Source: Bacilliculturomica massiliensis (GTDB lineage: Bacteria; Bacillota; Clostridia; Peptostreptococcales; Anaerovoracaceae). Taken from it: 64,000 nucleotides of DNA. The position numbers and the translations under genes are program-made. The stretch spans positions 1-64,000 of the forward strand of contig NZ_LR027600.1 of assembly GCF_900605495.1 (NCBI RefSeq), in the 5' to 3' direction. The notes under the pieces are model-generated. The model was not told the origin of the DNA, searched no databases, and saw nothing but the letters and a program-made list of their open reading frames with translations. Below are positions 17,086-26,706 of the stretch, piece after piece; position 1 is the first letter of the stretch, and the number at the start of each line of letters is the position of its first letter.

Positions 17086-17961
17086 ATGAAAGGAATCGTT
17101 CTGGCGGGAGGAAAGGGATCTAGATTATATCCAGCAACAAAAGTGATATCCAAGCAGCTGCTCCCCGTCTATGACAAGCCGTTGATTTATTATCCACTTT
17201 CGGTGTTGTTGCTTGCTGGAATTAGGGATATTCTAATTATTTCTGATCCGATATCATTAGCACAGTACAAAATGTTATTAGGCAGTGGCGAAAAATGGGG
17301 GATTAGATTTACATATGCAATACAAGAATATCCTCGCGGATTAGCAGAGGCATTTATTATTGGGGAAGAGTTTATAGGACAGAGTGATGTCTGTCTCGTG
17401 CTTGGTGACAATGTGTTTTATGGAAATATAACAGATCTTATGCGAAAGGCATTGTCGTTGAAGAATAGCGGTGCAGTTGTTTTTGGATATCCAGTACAGA
17501 ATCCGAGCGATTTTGGAGTAATAGAGTTAGACAGAAGTGGAAATATATTATCTATTGAAGAAAAACCTGAGAATCCAAAGTCTAAATTCGCAGTGCCGGG
17601 ACTTTATCTATATAATCACGATGTGGTTGAAATTGCGAAAGGCATACAACCATCAGCACGAGGAGAATTAGAGATTACAGCTGTAAATGATGAGTATTTA
17701 AAGCAAGGAAGATTAAGTTGTCAGCTCCTGGGTAGAGGGTTTGCGTGGCTGGATACAGGAACCCCAAAAGGTTTGTTGCGTGCTAGTCAATTTGTAGAGA
17801 CTGTTCAGGAACGACAGGGAATGTACATAGCTGCGCTGGAAGAGATCGCATGGAGACAGGGATTTATAAAGACAGAAGAATTAATTGAGTTGGGCGAGCA
17901 ATTAAGAATGACGGATTATGGAAAATACTTAATGTCCTTGGTGGAAGGGAAAAGTGATTAA
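17086..17961 (+). CDS. rmlA: Glucose-1-phosphate thymidylyltransferase
   Basis: RmlA makes dTDP-glucose from dTTP and glucose-1-phosphate. The start MKGIVLAGGKGSRLYPAT, KQLLPVYDKPLIYYPLS, VLGDNVFYGN, IEEKPENPKSK and GRGFAWLDTGTP are all diagnostic. At 291 residues it is full length. The ATG follows GGAGG with good spacing after WecE. It supplies RmlB for the Fuc4N branch and possibly for the RmlC-like enzyme at 10449. Confidence 0.95.
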   Translation: MKGIVLAGGKGSRLYPATKVISKQLLPVYDKPLIYYPLSVLLLAGIRDILIISDPISLAQYKMLLGSGEKWGIRFTYAIQEYPRGLAEAFIIGEEFIGQSDVCLVLGDNVFYGNITDLMRKALSLKNSGAVVFGYPVQNPSDFGVIELDRSGNILSIEEKPENPKSKFAVPGLYLYNHDVVEIAKGIQPSARGELEITAVNDEYLKQGRLSCQLLGRGFAWLDTGTPKGLLRASQFVETVQERQGMYIAALEEIAWRQGFIKTEELIELGEQLRMTDYGKYLMSLVEGKSD

Positions 17962-18181
17962 TAGCAAACGGATTTTTAATTTATAACAACATTTATTAGT
18001 ATACACTAACCTTGGTTAAAGGAATTTATTCAGCGAGTCAATAATGGAAGTGCTAAAGATAATATCAAACAATAAGTGTATTAGAAGTCCTAAAACTTTA
18101 ATGTCTAACTCAATATAGCTTGTAGGGGTAGTGCTCTTTTGATTAACCGCTAGTATTTAATAAAATTAACAAGGAGTAATT

Positions 18182-19156
18182 ATGGATGTATTTATGGTAA
18201 CTGGAGGAGCCGGTTTTATAGGAAGCAACTTTATTCATTATATGTTAGGCCGATATCCAGAAGCAAAAATTGTATGTGTTGATTTATTGACTTATGCTGG
18301 AAAACTGGAAAACCTATCTGATGTTTATGACAATAAAAACTTATTTTTTGAGAAAGCAGACATTACAGATCAGACTTTGGTGTTTAAGTTATTTGATACT
18401 TATCAGCCAGACTATGTTATTAATTTTGCGGCAGAAAGTCATGTAGATCGTTCCATAATAAATCCTGATATATTTTTCAAAACGAATATATTAGGAACTC
18501 AGGTGTTGCTTGATGCTAGCATGAGATATAAAGTAAAAAGGTTTCATCAGGTATCCACAGATGAGGTTTATGGAGATTTGCCATTAGAAAGGCCAGATTT
18601 AAAGTTCACGGAAAACTCGGCAATAAAGCCATCCAGCCCATATTCCGCATCAAAAGCTTCGGCAGATTTACTGGTCCAAAGTTATATACGCACTTTCAAT
18701 ATAAATGCGACGATATCAAGATGTAGTAATAATTATGGGCCATATCAATATCCTGAGAAATTAATCCCTGTTGTAATAAACAAAGCAATAAAAAAAGAGT
18801 TAGTTCCGGTGTATGGTTCCGGTTGTAATGTTAGAGACTGGTTACATGTGAACGATCATTGCTCTGCAATCGATAGTATATTACACTCAAATGTATCCTC
18901 TGTAGTGTATAATATAGGGGGAGGCAATGAGAAGAGTAATCTAGATTTAGTACGTTTAATTCTGAGAATATTGGGTGAAAAGGATGAAATTATAGAGTTT
19001 GTTCCGGACCGGAGAGGACATGATTTAAGATATTCAATTGATGCATCAAAAATTCAGAAAGAGTTAGATTGGAAGCCTAAAATTTGCTTTGACGACGGTT
19101 TGGAAGAAACGGTTAGATGGTATGTTGACAGATTTAAATCAGGTTTGGTAAAATAA
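18182..19156 (+). CDS. rmlB: dTDP-glucose 4,6-dehydratase
   Basis: RmlB converts dTDP-glucose to dTDP-4-keto-6-deoxyglucose with bound NAD+. VTGGAGFIGSNFIHYML, NFAAESHVDRSI, STDEVYGDLP and PYSASKASADLLV (Tyr-x3-Lys) are family signatures, as are NNYGPYQYPEKLIP and GRGHDLRYSIDASK-type sequence. Of 324 residues, slightly short but complete. It stands after a 220-base AT-rich gap without a recognised gene and has an AAGGAG site. Confidence 0.94.
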   Translation: MDVFMVTGGAGFIGSNFIHYMLGRYPEAKIVCVDLLTYAGKLENLSDVYDNKNLFFEKADITDQTLVFKLFDTYQPDYVINFAAESHVDRSIINPDIFFKTNILGTQVLLDASMRYKVKRFHQVSTDEVYGDLPLERPDLKFTENSAIKPSSPYSASKASADLLVQSYIRTFNINATISRCSNNYGPYQYPEKLIPVVINKAIKKELVPVYGSGCNVRDWLHVNDHCSAIDSILHSNVSSVVYNIGGGNEKSNLDLVRLILRILGEKDEIIEFVPDRRGHDLRYSIDASKIQKELDWKPKICFDDGLEETVRWYVDRFKSGLVK

Positions 19157-19601
19157 TTTAAATAATGAAGAGACCGAGTTTGAAACTTAAACATGGAGAT
19201 TAGTTGATAAGAAAGCACATCAGGCTGTAGCTTCTATATGTCTGTGATGGTGTAGATGTCATTGCATTAACTAGCGGGCTCAGGACACAAGATGTTTGAA
19301 TGATGAAACAGACAAATCCTGACAATCGGCCTCAAATGCCCCATCGACAGCGGCCTGTATTTCTTCAATTTAATTACTGGGCGAGTGAGCTTATGTAATT
19401 TGGAGAGGATTTAGAGGAATATGCAGACTTTGCGAAAATATTGCTGTAAACATCATAAGCTTGAGTGAATCAGTTAGACAGTTAGGGATATAGCAGGCTC
19501 ATATTCTTTATGGTTATTTGCTATATAAACAAACTATTTGTTCTGGAAAATATAGATAGACTAACGTGATTTTTGTAAATATTGTAATATGAGGAGGGAA
19601 A
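19157..19601. other. 445-base gap in the cluster with possible gene remnants
   Basis: No intact gene is visible. Short frames survive, for example one beginning ATG-AAA-CAG near 19301 (about 31 codons, ending SEL-M) and a following FGEDLEEYADFAKILL stretch, both closed by stops. This looks like a decayed coding sequence, but the family cannot be named. The last 90 bases are AT-rich and could hold a promoter for asnB; no clear -35/-10 pair was fixed. Confidence 0.35.
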
Positions 19602-21566
19602 ATGTGTGGTATTGCAGGAGTATTGGATTTTACCGAAGAATTAACTATTAAAGAAGTAAAAGCGATGACAAATATAATTCGCCACAGAGGACCCGATGAT
19701 GAAGGATATACATTGTGGGGAGATGAAGGATATGTACAAGCTGTCGGGGTTGAAACAGTTAATTTGCGACCGAAAAAAATCTTGAATATTGATGATATTT
19801 CAAAAGAAAAAAAATATTTTTTAGCGTTTGGTCATAGGCGTCTGAGTATACTGGATCTAACGAGTTATGGTCATCAACCAATGACAGATGACTCGGGAAC
19901 AGTTCATATTACCTTTAATGGAGAGATATATAATTACTTGGAATTAAAAAAACAATTAGTGGAGAAAGGTCATTACTTTAAAAGCACATGTGATACAGAA
20001 GTATTAATAGAGGCGTACAAAGAGTGGGGAGAGGATTGTGTAAAACATTTCAATGGAATGTGGGCATTCGCTGTTTGGGATATGAAGGAACAGAAATTAT
20101 TTTGTTCGAGAGATCGATTGGGCGCTAAGCCTTTATTTTATTATCTAGATAAAGAAAAAGGTAGGTTTGTGTTTGGGTCTGAATTAAAGCAAATTTGTCA
20201 AATAAGCATTGTGCCAAGAATTTTAAATATGCAGACGGTTGCAGTAAATTTAGTTTATAATATATCAGATTTTAATGATGAGACATTGATTAAGGATATA
20301 CATCTATTAAAGCCTGGACATAGCATAACGGTGTATACTGATATAAAAAAACACTGTATTATTGATGCAGTAGTACAAGATTACTGGAAATTGGAAGTAA
20401 AAGAAAATCATAAATTGAGTTTCGATGAAAGTGTCCAACTGGTTGGTGAGAACTTAAAAAAAAGCGTTGAATATCGATTGAGAAGCGATGTTCCGATAGC
20501 CACTATGCTGTCTGGGGGGTTAGATAGTTCTTCTCTTGTCACAGAGATTTGTGAACAATTGGGAAATAGTCACAATTGGAGTTCGTGTGTTCTTAGCACG
20601 TATACGTCCTGTTACGAGGAGTCACCAGAAAATGATGAAAAGAACTATGCACAAATGGTGAATGAATATCATCATTGTAATTCTCATTATGTCTATCCGC
20701 ATATAGAGCAGACTGATGAATTGTTTAAGAAAATGGTATGGCACTTAGAAGGCGTCGGAGGATATTCCTTATTGGGAGTGATGCAAGTAATAGAAGCTGT
20801 GGCAAAAGATGGATATAAGGTGGTAATAAATGGGCAAGGTGCTGATGAATCTCTTTTCGGCTACGAAAGATATTACGTATATTACTTTTATGAGTTAATA
20901 AAACAATTAAAATGGAGAAAATTAGTTAATGAGTTTAATCTAGCTACAAAAAATAGTAGATGTTCCGCGCCGAAGTTATTTAAATTATTTGTATATTTTA
21001 ATAATCCGTCAATAAGGACACTGATAAAGAAAAAAATAATCAAAAAATATTGTAAAGCTACTCTGTTAGATACGATAAAAACAAGTGATTATAAGGAAAT
21101 GTTGGCTCCCAAAAGTTTGCAGCAGTTATTGCATGATGAAATTTGTGGGCAACAATTAAACCATATACTACGTTATGACGACCGGTTGTACATGGCGTAT
21201 TCAATAGAGAGCCGGGTTCCATTTATTGATTATGAATATATTGAATCTATTGCATCTATTCCAGTAGATTATAGAATAAAAGGGGGTTATACTAAGAGTT
21301 TATTAAGACATTTGTTTGCAGGCCGTATGCCAGATGAGGTAACTTGGAGAAAAAACAAAATGGGGTTCGGCGCCCCAACCGAAAGGTGGAGTCATAATTT
21401 TTCTGAGGAATTCATAGAAGATATTTTTCATGAACCAAGAAGTAATGCTATTTTTGAAGTTGATCAATTACGGCAGTTATATAATCAAAATTCAAACCAA
21501 CAAATATTAGCAGACTTTTTTGCTATTGAACTTTTCATGCGTCAATTTGATGTTTCAATAGACTAA
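19602..21566 (+). CDS. asnB: Glutamine-hydrolysing asparagine synthase-like amidotransferase
   Basis: Of 654 residues. It begins MCGIAGV, so Cys2 is the glutaminase nucleophile, with RHRGPDDEGY, FGHRRLSILDL, FNGEIYNYLEL and CSRDRLGAKPLFYY in the class-II glutaminase domain. The synthetase domain has MLSGGLDSSSLVTEI (PP-loop ATP site), GQGADESLFGY and YSIESRVPFIDYEY. In polysaccharide loci such enzymes often amidate uronic acids instead of aspartate; uronate donors are made at 8042 and 27296. That role is an inference from position. GAGGAGGG provides the ribosome-binding site. Confidence 0.87.
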   Translation: MCGIAGVLDFTEELTIKEVKAMTNIIRHRGPDDEGYTLWGDEGYVQAVGVETVNLRPKKILNIDDISKEKKYFLAFGHRRLSILDLTSYGHQPMTDDSGTVHITFNGEIYNYLELKKQLVEKGHYFKSTCDTEVLIEAYKEWGEDCVKHFNGMWAFAVWDMKEQKLFCSRDRLGAKPLFYYLDKEKGRFVFGSELKQICQISIVPRILNMQTVAVNLVYNISDFNDETLIKDIHLLKPGHSITVYTDIKKHCIIDAVVQDYWKLEVKENHKLSFDESVQLVGENLKKSVEYRLRSDVPIATMLSGGLDSSSLVTEICEQLGNSHNWSSCVLSTYTSCYEESPENDEKNYAQMVNEYHHCNSHYVYPHIEQTDELFKKMVWHLEGVGGYSLLGVMQVIEAVAKDGYKVVINGQGADESLFGYERYYVYYFYELIKQLKWRKLVNEFNLATKNSRCSAPKLFKLFVYFNNPSIRTLIKKKIIKKYCKATLLDTIKTSDYKEMLAPKSLQQLLHDEICGQQLNHILRYDDRLYMAYSIESRVPFIDYEYIESIASIPVDYRIKGGYTKSLLRHLFAGRMPDEVTWRKNKMGFGAPTERWSHNFSEEFIEDIFHEPRSNAIFEVDQLRQLYNQNSNQQILADFFAIELFMRQFDVSID

Positions 21567-21607
21567 TAAAGTCAGGAAAATTTGAAGGTTTTATAAAGGG
21601 GCCCTGC

Positions 21608-22732
21608 ATGGATAGAAAAAAGGTTTGCCACATCAGTACGGCACACATGAATAATGATATTAGAATATTTGAAAAGGAGTGCGTATCCTTATCCAAAGCT
21701 GGTTACGAGGTTTATCTTGTTTGCCAAGGGGAAAGTGGTGTTAAAGACGGTGTTAAACTAATTTCATTGCCGCCTTCAAAGAATCGGATGGATAGAATGC
21801 TACATGGTACTATACGCGCTTATCGAGCGGCATTAATAATTGATGCAGATATATATCATATTCATGATCCAGAACTACTACCAATAGCGATAAAGCTATA
21901 TAGGAAAGGCAAAAAAGTTATTTTCGATAGTCATGAGTTTTATCGTATGCAAATATTATCAAAAGAATATATTCCAAAGATACTTCGCAAAATAATCTCA
22001 TTTATATATGCTAAGTACGAAACACATGTATGCAAAAATATTAATGCAGTAATTTTTCCTTGTCTGTTAAACGGGAGAAATGTATTTGAAGGTCGCTCTA
22101 AACAAAACGTAATGATAAATAACGTTCCGAAGTTAGAAGATTTTTATGAGTATTATGATGAGAATGATTACCCAAAAGCTATGGTGCGGGATAAAAAAAG
22201 GATATGTTATACAGGTTCTCTTTCTCATGAGCGTGGGATCGGCTTTCTTATCAAAGCGGCCCAATTAGCGAATGTTGACTTGGTTTTAGCAGGCAGGTTT
22301 TCATCTCCAGATTTTGAAAAATACGTCAAAGATTTTTTGATTTCGAATCAAGTAGATTATAGGGGAGTGTGCAACAAAGAACAAGTTCGTCAGATTTATA
22401 AAGAGTGCGTGATTGGGTGCTGCACACTTTTAAATGAAATACAATATGGCATGGTTGATAATTTGGCTACAAAAGTATATGAATACATGTCGTTAGGCAT
22501 ACCGGTAATTATATCCAAAACAGCATTTAATCAAAGGTTATTGAATGAATATGAATTTGGAATTAGCGTGAATCCTGATAATGTAGAGGAAATTTCTGAT
22601 GCGATTGAATATCTGATTGCAAGTCCAAATGAAGCAAAGAAAATGGGTCTAAACGGGAGAAAGTTAATCAAGGAAATGTTTAATTGGGAATTGGAGTCTG
22701 AAAAATTATTGTCACTTTATAGTTCTATTTAA
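21608..22732 (+). CDS. Glycosyltransferase family 4
   Basis: GT-B fold transferase of 374 residues. KVCHISTAHMNNDIRIFEKEC is the typical N-terminus of the WfgS/WfeV-type GT4 group, DIYHIHDPELLPIA and IFDSHEFYR are N-domain marks, and CYTGSLSHERGIGFLIKAA with TKVYEYMSLGIPVIISK gives the donor-binding C-domain. No signal peptide or membrane segment. Adds one sugar to the lipid-linked repeat. Confidence 0.85.
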   Translation: MDRKKVCHISTAHMNNDIRIFEKECVSLSKAGYEVYLVCQGESGVKDGVKLISLPPSKNRMDRMLHGTIRAYRAALIIDADIYHIHDPELLPIAIKLYRKGKKVIFDSHEFYRMQILSKEYIPKILRKIISFIYAKYETHVCKNINAVIFPCLLNGRNVFEGRSKQNVMINNVPKLEDFYEYYDENDYPKAMVRDKKRICYTGSLSHERGIGFLIKAAQLANVDLVLAGRFSSPDFEKYVKDFLISNQVDYRGVCNKEQVRQIYKECVIGCCTLLNEIQYGMVDNLATKVYEYMSLGIPVIISKTAFNQRLLNEYEFGISVNPDNVEEISDAIEYLIASPNEAKKMGLNGRKLIKEMFNWELESEKLLSLYSSI

Positions 22733-22766
22733 AAATAATAATGGATGTTGTAAAGGAAATGGATGA

Positions 22767-23849
22767 ATGTATAAAATGGAATTAATTGGATGCGGCCGCA
22801 TTTCATACAAGCATGTGCAGGCCGCCATCGAAAACAAAGATAAAATAGAGCTAGTTGCGTTTTGCGATCCCATTAAAGAAAGAGCAGCCGAGAGATGTCG
22901 TCAATATACAGACGCATTGGAAGTGGATCAAAACCCGTTAATATACACAAATCATTTAAAGATGCTGGACGAAATTGATTGCGATATTGTAGCTATCGCG
23001 ACTGAAAGCGGTTTCCATGCTGAGATTGCCATTGAATGCATGAAACGAGGAAAGCATGTAATCGTAGAGAAGCCGATGGCCTTGTCCACAGAGGACGCTG
23101 AGCGGATGATTCAAACTGCGGATGAGAATCATGTGAAGTTGTGTGTCTGTCATCAAAATCGTTTCAATCCGCCGATTCAAAAACTGAGACAAGCCCTTGA
23201 TGCGGGGCGATTTGGTCGTATTATAGCGGGAAATGCGCGAATTTTATGGAATAGGGATATCAACTATTACAAACAGGCTCCGTGGCGTGGGACGTATGAG
23301 CAGGACGGCGGCTGCTTGATGAACCAATGTATTCATGGGATCGATCTGCTTCAGTGGATGCTTGGCGGTGAAATGGACTGGCTGAATGGGACTGTCGGGA
23401 ACTATATGCATCCATATATTGAAGCGGAGGACTACGGAAGCATTCAGATCCGCTTTAAAAATGGCGCCATCGGCAATGTGGAGGGCACGGTGTGTGTTTA
23501 TCCAAAGAATTTAGAAGAAACTCTAACGATAATTGGAGAGAATGGTACAGTAGCGATCGGCGGTCTCGCAGTCAATAAGATCGAAACCTGGGATTTCGCT
23601 GACGGCAAAGACACGCTGGAACAGGTAATTGCTGAATGCAACGGCGATGTGGAAAATGTATATGGAAGCGGGCATACGCCACTCTATGCAGATATGATTG
23701 AGGCGATCGAGCAGGACCGGGTCCCCTATATAGATGGACGAGAGGGTAAGAAAGGAATGGAAATCATCCTGGCAACATATCGTTCGAGTCAAGAGGAAAG
23801 GCGGATTCGTTTTCCTGTTGATCACATACGTTCATTGGATTTTATATGA
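22767..23849 (+). CDS. Gfo/Idh/MocA oxidoreductase, WbpB/WlbA-like
   Basis: Of 360 residues with ELIGCGRISYKHVQAAIEN as the NAD-binding start, IATESGFHAEIAIECMKRGKHVIVEKPMAL holding the catalytic EKP, and GGCLMNQCIHGIDLLQWMLGG with the conserved His. This is the UDP-GlcNAcA 3-dehydrogenase group. With the aminotransferase (25572), acetyltransferase (26707) and UDP-GlcNAc 6-dehydrogenase (27296) it gives the WbpA-B-E-D route to UDP-GlcNAc(3NAc)A. Composition changes here to intermediate GC. Confidence 0.84.
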   Translation: MYKMELIGCGRISYKHVQAAIENKDKIELVAFCDPIKERAAERCRQYTDALEVDQNPLIYTNHLKMLDEIDCDIVAIATESGFHAEIAIECMKRGKHVIVEKPMALSTEDAERMIQTADENHVKLCVCHQNRFNPPIQKLRQALDAGRFGRIIAGNARILWNRDINYYKQAPWRGTYEQDGGCLMNQCIHGIDLLQWMLGGEMDWLNGTVGNYMHPYIEAEDYGSIQIRFKNGAIGNVEGTVCVYPKNLEETLTIIGENGTVAIGGLAVNKIETWDFADGKDTLEQVIAECNGDVENVYGSGHTPLYADMIEAIEQDRVPYIDGREGKKGMEIILATYRSSQEERRIRFPVDHIRSLDFI

Positions 23850-23882
23850 TCCTTAAAACCGAGATGGAAAGTAGTCAATTAA

Positions 23883-24641
23883 ATGTTTGATGAAAAGGGA
23901 ATAAAGATGGATTTCACCTATGAAGCTTATGTGGAATTAATAAAATTGCTCAAGAAGCACGGCTATCAGATCGCAAATTATCACAATCACAGCAGCTGCG
24001 AGAGGGCGGCAATACTGCGGCACGATGTGGATTATTCCTTGGATGATTCACTCAGGATGGCGGAACTTGAACGTTCTATAGGGGAAGGTGTTTCATCTAC
24101 GTATTTTGTGTTGCTTTCATCTGATTTTTATAATATCGCATCGGCTGAAGGCAAGCGAATTGTTCGGGATATACACGCCCTCGGTCATGAAATTGGGCTA
24201 CATTTTGATGAGACATTGTATCATTATGAAACCCTTGACATAGTTGAGTGTATCAGAAAAGAATCCAATATTATGGAGCAGATTCTGGAAGTCCCTATTT
24301 CCGCAGTGTCCATGCATCGCCCTTCGCCCCGAACGCTGCAGGCGGATTTGCGGATTCCTGGTATGATAAATGCCTATGGAAGTCTGTTTTTCAATGAGTT
24401 TAAATATCTGTCCGATAGTCGGAGACATTGGAGAGAAGATATAAAAGGTATCATAGAAAAGGGGCAATATGATAAGCTGCAGATTCTAACACATGCGTTC
24501 TGGTACAAGAAAGAAGCGGAGACGTTGGAGTCGACTGTGAAAACTTTTGTGAATCATGCCAACTTTGATCGTTATAAACGTTTAGATCACAACATAAAAG
24601 ATTTAGGCGCTATCATGGCTGAAGAAGAGATAGAAGGTTAG
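23883..24641 (+). CDS. Polysaccharide-deacetylase-like protein
   Basis: Of 252 residues. AAILRHDVDYSLDDSLRMAELE matches the first metal motif of NodB-fold deacetylases (HDVD), GHEIGLHFDETLYHYE the second, and ILTHAFWY and VSMHRPSP give further His candidates. No signal peptide, so it would act in the cytoplasm on a nucleotide- or lipid-linked sugar, unlike the exported peptidoglycan deacetylases. Its place inside the WbpABDE-like block suggests it trims an acyl group, but this is not proven. The ATG at 23883 lies 33 bases after the WbpB-like gene; an internal ATG at 23907 is possible. Confidence 0.6.
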   Translation: MFDEKGIKMDFTYEAYVELIKLLKKHGYQIANYHNHSSCERAAILRHDVDYSLDDSLRMAELERSIGEGVSSTYFVLLSSDFYNIASAEGKRIVRDIHALGHEIGLHFDETLYHYETLDIVECIRKESNIMEQILEVPISAVSMHRPSPRTLQADLRIPGMINAYGSLFFNEFKYLSDSRRHWREDIKGIIEKGQYDKLQILTHAFWYKKEAETLESTVKTFVNHANFDRYKRLDHNIKDLGAIMAEEEIEG

Positions 24642-24651
24642 GAATAGGAAA

Positions 24652-25554
24652 ATGAATAGCATAATAAAAATTGGAGATGTTTTAGATTATCTCACACAAC
24701 AGGGTGTCGTATATCAATTTCAAGGAGATTTAAGTGTTGACATCGAGGGGTTTTCTTCTCTGGGAAACTATAAAGGGAAAACATTAACCTGGATCAAGAA
24801 ATTGGATAGCATTCCGAACAGTGAGGTGCTGAATGATGTGACGCTCGCTGTTGTGGAAGATGGAGTTAAGCTTGAACTTCCTAATATGATTATGGTGAAA
24901 AACTCTAAAAAGTGTTTTTTTGATATCATTGAACATTTTTTTAATCATCCAGTTATATTGCCTGAAGTGGGTGCGGGCACTTATATATCGCCGTCAGTAA
25001 AACTTGGAAAGAACGTGAAAATTGGATATAACTGCGTTTTGGACGGAGATATTACCGTTGGAGACGGCACCGTGATCTACCATAATGTTTCGATTATAAA
25101 TAAGGTCAAAATCGGAAGCGATTGTGTTATCCAATCCGGAGTGGTCATTGGACAGGATGGATTTGGTTACTCTGAAGACGAGGATCATAGGAAGACAATG
25201 GTCAGACATTATGGCGGTGTTATCATAGGAAATAATGTGCATATATCGGCAAATTGCAACATCGCCCGCGGAACAATTGACAATACGGTTATTGGAGATG
25301 GTTCGAAGTTTGACGCCTTGTGCCACATTGCGCATAATGTTGAGATTGGGAAAAATGTGGCTTTGATTGCGGGAGCAACGATTTACGGATCTGTACAAAT
25401 TGGTGATAACGCATATGTTTCAGGATGCATCGTAAAGAACCAGAAAAAGATTGGTGAAAACGCGCTGGTGGGAATGGGAAGTATCGTAATCAAAGATGTG
25501 GAAGCAGGCATGGTTGTAGCCGGAAATCCGGCGAAACCTCTGGTAAAGAAATAA
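24652..25554 (+). CDS. LpxD-like hexapeptide-repeat N-acyltransferase
   Basis: Of 300 residues: an N-terminal LpxD-like alpha/beta part (to about 100) followed by left-handed beta-helix repeats (GVGTYISPSVKLGKNVKIGYNC and later copies) and an HIAHNVEIGKNVALIAG segment with the catalytic-type His. LpxD proper acylates UDP-3-acylglucosamine in lipid A synthesis, which is unlikely in a Clostridium-like host. In surface-glycan loci similar proteins acylate amino sugars. Downstream of the deacetylase-like gene and before the aminotransferase. Confidence 0.75.
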   Translation: MNSIIKIGDVLDYLTQQGVVYQFQGDLSVDIEGFSSLGNYKGKTLTWIKKLDSIPNSEVLNDVTLAVVEDGVKLELPNMIMVKNSKKCFFDIIEHFFNHPVILPEVGAGTYISPSVKLGKNVKIGYNCVLDGDITVGDGTVIYHNVSIINKVKIGSDCVIQSGVVIGQDGFGYSEDEDHRKTMVRHYGGVIIGNNVHISANCNIARGTIDNTVIGDGSKFDALCHIAHNVEIGKNVALIAGATIYGSVQIGDNAYVSGCIVKNQKKIGENALVGMGSIVIKDVEAGMVVAGNPAKPLVKK

Positions 25555-25571
25555 ATGGGGATGTTAGATTA

Positions 25572-26696
25572 ATGCAGTTTATAGATTTAAAAAGACAATA
25601 TAAAGCTTTGGAACCCGCGATCAACAAGGCGGTTCAAGAAGCCATAGAATCCGCTCATTTTATAATGGGCCCTGAAGTACGGGCGCTGGAAGAGAAGCTT
25701 GCCGAATACGTAGGAAGAAAGTATTGTGTGACCTGCGCGAATGGAACAGATGCGTTGCGTCTGGCGTTGGCGGCTTATGATATAAAAAAGGGGGACGCGG
25801 TATTTGTCCCCACCTTTACTTTTTATGCGTCTGCAGAGGTGATATCTCTGGTAGGCGCTGTTCCTGTTTTTGTGGATGTTGATCCGCGGACTTATAACAT
25901 TTGTCCGAGATCTCTGAGAGAAGCAATAGAACGAGTGAAAAAGGAAGAAAAGCTCCGCCCCAGAGCAATTATCGCTGTAGATCTGTTTGGCCTTCCTGCG
26001 GATTATCCTGCCATAGAAAAATTGGCGATAGAATATAATTTGCTGCTGATCGAGGATGGCGCACAGGGCTTTGGTGGGATGATAGGTGAGAAGCGGGCCT
26101 GTTCTTTTGGCGATATTGCGACTACTTCATTTTTCCCGGCTAAACCATTGGGATGCTACGGAGATGGCGGAGCGGTCTTCACGGATGAAGAAAAAGTGAA
26201 AGATCTGCTGGAGTCCTTGAAAGTACACGGAAAAGGTCAGGACAAATACGACAATGTGCGGATCGGTTTGAATTCAAGACTGGACACCATGCAGGCGGCG
26301 ATTTTGTCTGTTAAGCTGAAAGCGTTTCGCGAATACGAGATGAAGAGACGTCAGGAAATTGCAAAGCTGTATGATTTGCTGCTGGGCGGCACAGTAGATG
26401 TTCCTCATATTCCAGAAGGATATGTATCCAGCTACGCACAGTATTCCATTTTATTGAAGGATGAAGTTGAGCGGGATCAGCTGCAAAAAAAATTGAGTGA
26501 GTGTTCTGTGCCATCTATGATATACTATAAAAAGTCCATGCATCAGCAGACTGTTTATCGGAATAACTCGTCTGCATATTGGGGGTTTCCTAATGCAGAA
26601 ACGGTGTCACAGCGTATCCTGAGTCTGCCGATGCACCCTTACCTTACAGAAGATGAGGTGACATATATTTGTAAGTTGATCGCGGAGAAAGATTGA
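25572..26696 (+). CDS. DegT-family sugar aminotransferase, WbpE-like
   Basis: PLP enzyme of 374 residues. QFIDLKRQYKALEPAINKAV, CANGTDALRLAL, FVPTFTFYASAEVISLVGA and EDGAQGFGG lead to TTSFFPAKPLGCYGDGGAV, which carries the Schiff-base Lys. NSRLDTMQAAIL and the C-terminal YYKKSMHQQTVY are as in WbpE/WlbC, which aminate UDP-3-keto-GlcNAcA at C3. The dehydrogenase that makes the ketone is 1.7 kb upstream and the acetyltransferase immediately downstream. Confidence 0.86.
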   Translation: MQFIDLKRQYKALEPAINKAVQEAIESAHFIMGPEVRALEEKLAEYVGRKYCVTCANGTDALRLALAAYDIKKGDAVFVPTFTFYASAEVISLVGAVPVFVDVDPRTYNICPRSLREAIERVKKEEKLRPRAIIAVDLFGLPADYPAIEKLAIEYNLLLIEDGAQGFGGMIGEKRACSFGDIATTSFFPAKPLGCYGDGGAVFTDEEKVKDLLESLKVHGKGQDKYDNVRIGLNSRLDTMQAAILSVKLKAFREYEMKRRQEIAKLYDLLLGGTVDVPHIPEGYVSSYAQYSILLKDEVERDQLQKKLSECSVPSMIYYKKSMHQQTVYRNNSSAYWGFPNAETVSQRILSLPMHPYLTEDEVTYICKLIAEKD

Positions 26697-26706
26697 GGCA
26701 GATAAC

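Noticed and set aside
24652-25554. Lipid A synthesis by an LpxD homologue
   Set aside because: No other lpx genes and the neighbours make glycan sugars; the fold is shared with many sugar acyltransferases.
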